A stretch of DNA of 64,000 nucleotides from Euphorbia lathyris (Eukaryota > Streptophyta > Magnoliopsida > Malpighiales > Euphorbiaceae), in assembly GCF_963576675.1 (NCBI RefSeq), contig NC_088915.1, positions 6,763,001 through 6,827,000 on the forward strand, in the 5' to 3' direction. The notes below the pieces were generated by a model that saw nothing but the letters and a program-made list of their open reading frames with translations, was not told the origin of the DNA and searched no databases. A program made the position numbers and the translations under genes. This document shows, piece by piece, positions 56,651 to 64,000 of this stretch. Each line of letters opens with the position of its first letter. The stretch's first letter is position 1.

Positions 56651-58495
56651 CGATGACAGGTGTTTTCTCTGTGTTAGATTGAAAGTGGTAATTAACAAGA
56701 AATTGCTCGGGAAAAGTGATGGTCGTACCTTGCTTTGACGGGTCCGTAAAGTACGGAGTGAGTTTGATGAATTCGGAGAGTGGGAATCCTTCTATATGGA
56801 TCCGCAGCTGATAATTTTTGTCGATGCATCATTATTGTTGATGGCAGATCTTCGCGTGTTGCAAAAGATAGTTTTTGTTATGTAAAGAGTATCAAATTGG
56901 AACTTTTGACATCCAATCTAGCATCTAGCTGCACATTGTGATAATGGGTTATAAAAAATCGTTGTTGTTGATGGACCTGTGGAGATCGCTTCGCCTGGAG
57001 TTCTATATGACAGCGAAAAGTTCAAGGTCGCTCTTGTATTTGAGGCGTGCCGTTACAAGTTGAACGAGGAGCTTCGGACTTCAGACGGAGAGCTTTTTTT
57101 TTTTTTTGAACAGTGCTTCCGATTTGAACGAAGCTGCCGCATGAGGAGAGCTTCCAATTGTGCGCTTCGATTTGGACGGGGAGCTTCAGACTTCGGGGAA
57201 AGTTGGACATGGAGCTGCTAGAGAGGATCTTCCGAACCTGAGAGTGATTCGGGTGGGAGGGTCCGGCCTGAGCGATGAACCTCGACTTCAGAGGTAAGGA
57301 GAGTCTTCCAACATCAAAGTGATTGCTTTTGACAAAGAGGTGAGCTTCAATTTTTAGGGTGATGACTTCGAGGAAGTTGATCGGAGAGGTTCCAGAGAGA
57401 AGAGTTTCAGCCGGAGGGGCTCCGATCTATACAAAACGCTGTCGAATTGGAGAGAATATCTTCTCATTTGAATGAGGGCTTCTACCGGCAATGGAATGAC
57501 TCAAAGTTGTATTAGTGAGTTGTTACAGTTGAAATCGATGGTACCTAGAACTTTAGCAATTTTTTACTTGTCTGCTTGTGCCATTGTGTGATCGCATAAT
57601 CACTAGACCTGATCGGAGGTGTTGATTTTTTTCTCTAAAGTAGTAAAAATTTGTTTGGTGGTGATGGCACCATGTACTTCGACGGTGTATCAAGGAAAGG
57701 TGGGCTTGTCGTATTATTTCTTTTTGGTACTCCTTTAAGTGACTATCAATAGCCTTTGTTCAGGTTTGAGAACTGAGGCTCCAAGATCAGCTTTAACGAA
57801 TTTGGAGGATGTAGATTGACTTTAAGGTATTTGCCGACTGTAGACTTGCTTCGAATTGGGTGAATGTTCGATGTTGAGATTCCTGAACCGATTGGAGGGT
57901 GTCCAATCTTGAGCTTCTTGATGGTAGAGGTGCCCGATGTTGAGCTTTCTGAACCGTTGAGGATGTCCGGTTGTGTCCGATGAGTTCAGAGATGAGACGG
58001 GTGCTCGATGTGAGCCTCTTGAACCAATGGGAAGGGTGTTCGATGTTGATCTTGTGTCCGATGAGTTCCGAGATGGGAAGGGTGCTCGATTTGAGCCACT
58101 TGAACCAATGGAAAGGGTGTTCGATATTGAGCTTTCCGACTTTGATGAATCCGAATAGTGCGGATCGACTTCACCAGGTCGGGAGGTGAGGCTCTGAGAA
58201 GCGCATATTAATTTCGGTATGCCTGGAGCATAGATACAGAGAGGACGAATTGACTGTAACACGCTCTGAGGTCGGGAATTGGTGAGTGCACACCAACTCC
58301 GTTATGTCGGGGAGCAGGGATCCAAAAGCTCTGCCTCTAAAACCGCTTCTATGATATTTTTACTCTACGAGGTGCACGAGCATGGTTCAAACCCGAGTGT
58401 GGTAGTCATTTTCGGAACAGCTGGGATTTTTATGGCAGCTTCAGATCATGAACGATCGGAAGGTCGCGTGTTCGATCCACCTTCACCGCACCAAA
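56651..58495 (-). other. Non-coding internal leader of the non-autonomous element
   Basis: In element sense this follows the primer-binding site. It is non-coding, with degenerate direct repeats: GGAGAGCTTC(C/A)-like words near 57070-57230, and two units of about 105 bases starting TGTCCGATGAGTTC at about 57972 and 58050. No gag or pol similarity is visible. Confidence 0.7.
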
Positions 58496-58768
58496 TAATG
58501 AAGATCGTGGATCTTCATAGTCGATCGGGTATATGAAGCGAGGTTGATGCTGCTCCGGTCGCCGGACCTGCGTCGGGGGTGGCCCCCGGTGTGCACTCCG
58601 ATGCTAAAGTTAGTAGGAGTATATATGTAGAGAGATAAAATAGTGTGTAGAGAGCCATACCTTCCTTTTGTAAGGGTATTTATAATGAATGTGGTGGGCT
58701 TAGAGGACCTTGCTTGTCTTGGGCTTGATTGGCTTGGGCCTAGTGGGCCGTATTCATGTTCCGAATCA
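58496..58768 (-). repeat. Right LTR of the non-autonomous element
   Basis: The 273-bp LTR runs in plus sense from TAATGAAGATCG to CCGAATCA, followed by the TSD TATAC (58769-58773). The minus-strand TATAAATA box lies at about 58677-58686. Confidence 0.9.
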
Positions 58769-59062
58769 TATACTTTTATCTTTATATATATAAATTTTGA
58801 TTTATTAGTCTTTAATATTTTTCAATTGTAACTTTTATACAAGAACATTATTTGAAACCAATTAAACAAAAATATACAAAAATTAAATATTATGAGTTTT
58901 CGGTTATTCGGCTGGTAACCGAACCGAACTGAAAATTTTCGGTTAAATAAAATTCAGTTACCAATCTTATTCGGTTTGGTTATAAAAATAGCACAAACTT
59001 CAGTTCGGTTAACCGAAAGTTCGGGTCGGTTAGTGACTGAACTGAACCGATGCTCACCCCTA

Positions 59063-59429
59063 CCTTAAACTTGCGTAAAATGTAATCAATTAATCACCCG
59101 GTTGTAAAAAAAAATAAGCTAAATGCGGAAGATATGCTGCACGGATCTTAAAAAAGTAAAGCGGCCATGGTTAGAGTACGCGATTCTAATATGAGAGAAG
59201 AAAATGTTTTATAGTTGAACTAGTAAGAACTTTTTTTTTAATATGTAATTAGGTAACGAACTATAGTGGCCCGGTCAGCTCTTCAGCGCCTTGGATCCTA
59301 CGAGTAACGTCCCTGTGCGGGGAGCGGTCCCTGCAGACACTCCGACGATCAAGACAGTTAGTAGTTCTAAGTGATCTCTAAGCATATGATTGAAGAGCAA
59401 AATGTCTCTCTATCTCTCCCTTTATCAAA
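59063..59429 (-). mobile_element. Spacer with a truncated LTR fragment related to the Tat element
   Basis: About 59311-59372, read on the minus strand, matches the LTR stretch of 24006-24296 containing TTGATCGTCGGAGTG and GGGACCGCTCCCCGCAC. This is an isolated LTR fragment without a partner. The remaining sequence shows nothing recognisable. Confidence 0.65.
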
Positions 59430-60130
59430 AAATTTCATTAAGAAACTTTGATAATCCTTTAGCAATACGGGGTCTCGGTTGATATCGAGCATTCTAGAAT
59501 CTCATGCCTAGAAATTCCATTGGGTTTTGTCCAATTGTTCTATTCTCTTCAGAAAGCATAATTCCATGCTTATTATCCACACGTTGATATTCGGCCAAAA
59601 CAAGAGCTATGAGCTTAGACTTCTTTAGAGAATAATAAGATATCATTAATTGAGATGAGAGCACTATGAAAGATATGCTCAAATATTACGAGCATGACCT
59701 TTTGGAACAGAGATAGGATCGTTTTGAGTTCAAATGACATAACTCGCCATTGGTTGGGTTGTAGAAATACAAAATGGAATCTTATATCGATCATCATCAT
59801 GATTCCTAACTACGGGAAGCCTACTTTGAGATCAAATTTTGAAAAGATACAAGCCTCGTTGAGATGAGATGAACAAATAAGAAATTAATCATTGGTAAGT
59901 TCTAACTGCAGACTTGATTTAGGCTTTAACCTAAAGATAAAACTAGAAACCTAGACAGAGTTATGGACGGGAATACCTTCTTCATCTTAAGTTTTAGGAA
60001 TTCAAATTGCTTTTGATAGTGTAGTACTGAAGTTATCTATCTTAGATTAGCCATTTCTTCCACCACATACGAAGTTTCAGTTTGCTGAAATCGCTTGGTG
60101 ATCTCTTCAATAAACTCGTCGCATCTTTCT
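59430..60130 (-). pseudogene. Endogenous pararetrovirus-like RT relic (copy B)
   Basis: This is a second copy of the relic at 4612-5332, in the same orientation. The minus strand shows the same NQWRVMSF, FQKVM and NDILLFSK words and a following GIMLSEENRT and FLGMRF stretch. Stops and shifts make it non-functional. It continues at 60130-60150 straight through the position that carries the Sirevirus in copy A. Confidence 0.65.
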
Positions 60131-60502
60131 TGAGGATTAGGGATGATAACGGGTAGAGTACCTATGCGTAGTGCCAATTTTAAACTATTATCCATTTATT
60201 TTTTAATTACATGTACCCATCTCATTCTTAATGGGTACTTTTGCATCCTATACCCGTCTTATTTAATTCGCGGGTACCCATGGATATCCTTACCTATTAA
60301 GAATCAATAAATAAAACAAAAAAATATTACAAATTTAACAAAACATAAATTTAATAAATGATTCATTTAAAAATTCAACAAATTCAACCTTACAATTAAT
60401 AATAAAGTAGCTCAGTGGTATCACTCAATATGGTTGAAGGAAAAAATGTTCAAATTTAACTATTACATCCGAAAAAAAAACAATAATAAACATAAAAGTA
60501 TA
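60131..60502. other. Flank of copy B, equivalent to 23686-24005 and 34161-34183
   Basis: AT-rich, no gene. It parallels locus A in the words AACGGGTAGAGTA, CATTTATTTTTTAATTACATG and GTGGTATCACT. It also runs through the position of the Tat insertion without interruption. Confidence 0.8.
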
Positions 60503-60979
60503 GGGTAAATTACATCTATGACCATTGAACTTTACTCACTTTAAAATTATGACCACTGAATTTCAATTTTTAAAGGTATGACTACTAAAATTTAGTCATT
60601 TTAACACCAGCGGCTAGTCAACTTTAACTAACTCCTCAAAATGACTGTTAACGACATCAAAATGAAAATATTCAAGAATTAAAGTTGTTCATAGTGAAAT
60701 TTACCATGAAACCACATTTTTATTTTCCAAAATCACATTTTTTGTAGCTTTCTCTCTCTAAAAATATATTATCTCTCCTAATCAAACAATACCTAAATTA
60801 CTTTAAAATGAAAATTTCAAGAATTAAAGTTCCTTATAATATCATTAACTCTTCAGATTTTTTTATTTTGAGACGTTGAGTGGCCACCGATGAGTGTAAA
60901 GTTCAGTAACCATATTGTTAAAAATTGAAATTCAGTATCCACAAAGTTAAAATAGTGTAAAGTTCAGTAGCCATTGATG
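60503..60979. mobile_element. Mutator-like MITE (copy B), right end missing
   Basis: This starts GGGTAAATTACAT like 34184 and follows copy A for about 475 bases. The terminal TAATTTACCC is lost and replaced by CAGTGGCGAATCCAGG at about 60980. Confidence 0.75.
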
Positions 60980-61190
60980 CAGTGGCGAATCCAGGATTTG
61001 AGGGAGGGGGGTCAAAATTCTACGTAAAAAAATTTTAGACAAAAAATGTAAAATTGTTCAATTTTTTATGACAAAAAATGCAAAACTGTTCAATTTTTGG
61101 TGACGAAAAATGCAAAATCGTTCAATTGTCATGCATTATTTTCATGATTTTTTTTTATAAAAAACGTAAATTATAATGTTTCTGACTCGT
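60980..61190. other. Unclassified repeat fragment
   Basis: It begins CAGTGGCGAATCCAGGATTTG, a phrase that looks like a transposon terminus. It contains three loose copies of AAAATG(T/C)AAAA.TGTTCAATT at about 35-50 base spacing. I could not assign a family. Confidence 0.4.
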
Positions 61191-61699
61191 TGATAACATC
61201 ATGATATTATCCCAAGGATCAAAAGGGATATTCGCCTAAAGAACGCCACGTGTTGGTCGCCTGATACGGGAATTCTGCGGCGTATCGAAATAAAGAGATC
61301 CGACGGGCGGATCACCTGGAACTCGCCAAGAGAGACCTGCTGGCGAACCTGTAAGGCGAATCTCCATAAGCTCTCAATCCGCCATGAGAACGGCTGAGCC
61401 GACCTTGTAATAAAGACCATTAATGAGCTATCAATTAGCTAACCGCCAACTTAAGGGGAATCAGTAACCGCCATTAATGGGGCATTAATGGAGACTTTCT
61501 AGTTACTGAAAGTTACAACTTCATGGCTATATATAGCCTACATCTCAGGCTATCCAGGTACACATTCACTTACCCTTTGTCAATTCAGTTTGTTCTCTCG
61601 TTCTATCTTACTGACTTTGGCATCGGAGCTTCCCCCCGTCGAACCCAACGACGTCCCCATAGGGACGGAAGCTGATCAGAATTTCCCCACCTATCATCA
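61191..61699 (+). repeat. 5' LTR of the right-edge gypsy element
   Basis: It starts TGATAACATC and ends CTATCATCA (about 509 bp), immediately before the primer-binding site. TATATATA at 61528-61535 is the likely TATA box. Without the second LTR the limits are inferred. Confidence 0.7.
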
Positions 61700-61761
61700 A
61701 TTGGTGTGGTGAGCGTGGATCCTTAATCAAATAAAGGGTTTTTCGTTCACTTTAAAGGAAC

Positions 61762-63508
61762 ATGGCAAATGGGGAGCCGGACCCTACATCGGGGGAAGAA
61801 ACACCATTAGTAACACCATCAAGTCAATCTGTAGCTAGTGCTGGACGCGCTGTTTCGAATGCACACACAACACAAGCTGAGAGTAGTGTGCCACCAGACG
61901 CATTCATCAACATGTGTGCTAAAGCAATAGGAAGGGAGTTTGGCCCTGAGATGGGTAATCGCCTACGGTCATTCATGATCATTCCTCCATTTTGGAGCAT
62001 GACGCCCGCGTCAGCGGTATCTTCATGGCCCCATGCGACAATAAGATTAAATGCCCTCAATTCTTCATTTCTCCAAGCCCATAATACAGAATCCATGGTA
62101 ACTTCCACGGCAGCGCTTGGGGATCGACCGCTCAATCGGGAATTATTCCCTGTTGGCGCAGGAGGAAGTCAGAGGAACGATCAAACTCTTCCTGGCGGGT
62201 CTGTAAGCCAGGGGATAAACCTGGGCGGATCAAGTGTCCCAAGGCGACCACGGTCGAATCTCTCCTTGGGTGGATCAGAAGGGCGAAGGCACAAAAAGCG
62301 TAGAAAAGAGAGGCGTAGGCGGTCCGAATCACCTTCGCCTTGGAGACCGAAATCCTCCCGCAAGGGTAGATCACCCCCATCTACTGGACGTAGACAGCGC
62401 AAAAGGCCAATAGAGACACCATGTTCGAATGGACCACCACCACCACCAAACCAAGGGAATGATGGGCATATCCCTTCAGGAGGCTCTAGGGGGGTAGCGG
62501 TCAAGCTCCCCCGGGCGGACAAGGTGGAGGAGGTTGAGGTGGAGGAGAAGGCGGACGTGGAGGCGGAGGCGGACGATCACCCTCGGATCCGTCTTCTAGA
62601 TCCAACTCTTCATCTTCTCCAAGTAGATCTCCATGGAGGGGACGCCCAAGGGCGGGTCCAGAGAATTTTGACGACAGAGTTCGAGCTGCGGTGCTCCGCA
62701 TGAATGAGGAGAACGCCAGGCATAACCCATTCGCCAAAGGAGATTCACTCTTCACGGCTTGGATCGAGGCAAAAGAAATGGATAGGCATTTTAAAATACC
62801 TAATCTCCCTATATATACGGGTGCGAACAACCCAGAGGCCCACGCTAGGAAATATCGAATACTGCTTCGCCTTAACCGTGCAACGAAACCAGTACTATGC
62901 AAAATGTTTATCACCACGTTGGGGGGTCCCACTTATGACTGGTTCCAATCTCTACCTCCTGGCTCGATAGATATTTGGGATCAACTAAGCAGAGAGTTTT
63001 GTGCTAAATTCACTGGCTGTATCCCTCCAGTGGTCAAATCACGGAAGCTTTTTGAACTAAAACAGAAGGCGAACGAATCCCTTCGAGAGTATGTGAACAC
63101 TTTCAACAAATTGTGTATACAAATTGTTGATGTGGATATCTCCATGGAAGTGGAATCTCTGGTAAAGAACACAACTTGTAAGAGTTTACAGGAGGATCTA
63201 ATTCGAAAGAAGCCTAACAGCATGGTAGAATTGATGGAGCGTTGCAAAGACTTTATGGAGGTGGATGATATTCGCCGCGAATCACTATCTCCGCCTAGAA
63301 AGGACAAAGGCGAATCTCGCCACCGAGATAGAGAAAAGGAGAAGCACCAAGACTCCTCCTCTAGAGGCCGGCGAAGGGGTTCGAAGAACAAATCGACGTT
63401 TGTCACGTCCTTCACGCCTCTCAATGCCTCTAAGAGCGAAGTGCTCATGTGGATAGAGAACAGCCAGCACAAACGGAGCATTTCATACCCCGAACCAAAA
63501 GGGGGGGG
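61762..63508 (+). pseudogene. Gypsy gag with glycine-rich segment, frameshifted
   Basis: The ATG at 61762 opens a Ser/Thr-rich N-terminus, then an Arg/Lys/Ser-rich stretch. In the G run at about 62488-62493 the frame shifts. The next frame reads a Gly-rich segment with one TGA, and then the retrotransposon gag core (ILLRLNRATK, WFQSLPPGSID, KLFELKQKANESL). A second shift occurs in the G8 run near 63500. Gag forms the particle; both breaks are homopolymer length changes. Confidence 0.8.
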
Positions 63509-64000
63509 AGTACACCAACACTGGTAAAAATCCTAAAAATTATTGTAAATATCACAGGAAAAATGGCCATGACACAGATGCATGCTGGGAGTTAGCTCGG
63601 GAAATACAGCGTCTCATTGAGAGAGGCAAACTGGATCGGTTCATACAAAATGATGGCAAGAAGGGAGATGGTGATAGATCCAGGGATGACCCGAAGAAGA
63701 AAGGAAAAGGGATCATCAATGTCATAGCAGGCGGACCTGGGTACCAACCAGTACTAAAAAAGGCAAAGACCACCGCTCTTGACAGGGCATCACTGAATCG
63801 CCCCTTTCCAGATGTAGGTCCAGAGATCTCTCCTCAAGCAGATGCCTTGGTCATTACTATGATGGTGGAAGGCTGGGAGATGAAAAGAGTGATGATAGAT
63901 ACTGGGAGTTCGTGCAATGTCATCACAAGGGGAGCATTCGCCAAACTAATGGTTGACCCGATCCAGGTGGAAACCACCATAGTAGACATCCTGGGAGTGA
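63509..64000 (+). CDS. Gypsy gag zinc knuckle and start of aspartic protease (partial)
   Basis: After the G-run shift the frame stays open to the window end. CKYHRKNGHDTDAC at about 63543-63584 is the nucleocapsid knuckle. A Lys/Asp-rich linker follows. The protease begins with MIDTGSSCNVIT (about 63892-63930), with its catalytic DTG intact. Confidence 0.85.

Larger units (their letters stand above)
35742..58768 (-). mobile_element. Non-autonomous LTR element related to the Tat element, TSD TATAC
   Basis: TATAC flanks it at 35737-35741 and 58769-58773. In element sense (minus strand) the LTR runs TGATTCGGAA...CTTCATTA. The primer-binding site TTTGGTGCGGTGAAGGTGG (58477-58495) is identical in its visible part to that of the element at 24006. 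The tract GGGGGGACTACT precedes the 3' LTR as there. No gag or pol is present, so it would depend on a partner supplying proteins. The internal 4 kb consists of spacer plus three tandem arrays. Its left LTR contains the Helitron at 36032-54363. Confidence 0.88.
35474..59062. mobile_element. hAT-like MITE, split by the LTR element at 35742
   Basis: The left part (35474-35741) starts TAGGGATGAAC and is full of CGGTTA / CGGTTCGG words. The right part (58774-59062) ends GCTCACCCCTA, the mirrored terminus, after AACCGAACCGAACTG-type repeats. The flanking 8-mers CATTAAAT (35466-35473) and CCTTAAAC (59063-59070) match at six of eight positions, compatible with an aged hAT TSD. The two parts total about 550 bp and carry no gene. 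Confidence 0.65.
61191..64000 (+). mobile_element. Ty3/gypsy element, 5' part (runs off the window)
   Basis: An LTR, primer-binding site, gag and the start of protease are present. The element continues past 64000. Gag style and the primer site (ATTGGTGTGGTGAGCGTGG at 61700-61718, similar to that at 24297) suggest a relative of the Tat lineage, but RT is outside the window so this is not settled. Confidence 0.8.

Noticed and set aside
55430..56698. 422-codon minus-strand ORF with 13-residue repeats
   Set aside because: All three minus frames of the 39-bp unit lack stops, so the ORF is expected from the repeat alone; no promoter or other coding sign is seen.
57822..58262. 146-codon minus-strand ORF, Ser/Asn-rich
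   Set aside because: It overlaps direct repeats in the non-coding leader of the non-autonomous element and has no known domain.
1..64000. Search for tRNA, rRNA, CRISPR or bacterial-type operons
   Set aside because: None was seen; the tRNA-like words are retrotransposon primer-binding sites.

Overview
This window is repeat-dense plant nuclear DNA, most likely from a eudicot. The evidence is plant Ty1/copia and Ty3/gypsy lineages (Sirevirus, Athila and Tat types), endogenous plant pararetrovirus relics, a plant-type Helitron with RepHel and RPA genes, plant-style introns, TATA boxes and AT-rich spacers. No rRNA, tRNA, CRISPR array or prokaryotic operon is visible. I could not identify the species.

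Layout. 1-1724: 3' end of a Ty1/copia element (RNase H end and one LTR). 1725-4093: AT-rich DNA ending in one terminus of a CACTA transposon with subterminal repeats. 4330-5336: RT/RNase H relic of a caulimovirid-like endogenous virus, on the minus strand. Two LTR elements have landed in this relic and its flank. The first is a Sirevirus-type copia element (5337-23680, TSD GAGAT), itself split inside integrase by a minus-strand Athila element (9291-15654, TSD GTACA). The second is a Tat-type gypsy element (24006-34160, TSD AAATG) with a second RNase H, 120-bp tandem repeats and antisense ORFs. 34184-34674 is a Mutator-like MITE. 34912-35214 is a small intact ubiquitin-like gene, the only plausible ordinary host gene.

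35474-59062 is a hAT-like MITE split by a large non-autonomous LTR element (35742-58768, minus strand, TSD TATAC). The left LTR of that element was in turn split by an 18.3-kb Helitron (36032-54363). The Helitron carries three paralogous small genes with a dsRNA-binding-like fold plus helical tails, then RepHel (HUH Rep plus PIF1-type helicase), then an intron-rich RPA70-like gene. These three small genes are the best candidate for something undescribed. 59430-60979 is a second copy of the viral relic, its flank and the MITE. It lacks both LTR insertions and so acts as a natural empty site. 61191-64000 is the 5' part of another gypsy element (LTR, gag, start of protease) that runs off the right edge.

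Almost every transposon reading frame is broken by stops or single-base indels. The order of nesting can be read directly from target-site duplications and from the paralogous empty copy. All distances, comparisons and mutation counts were made by eye; no alignment or database search was run.
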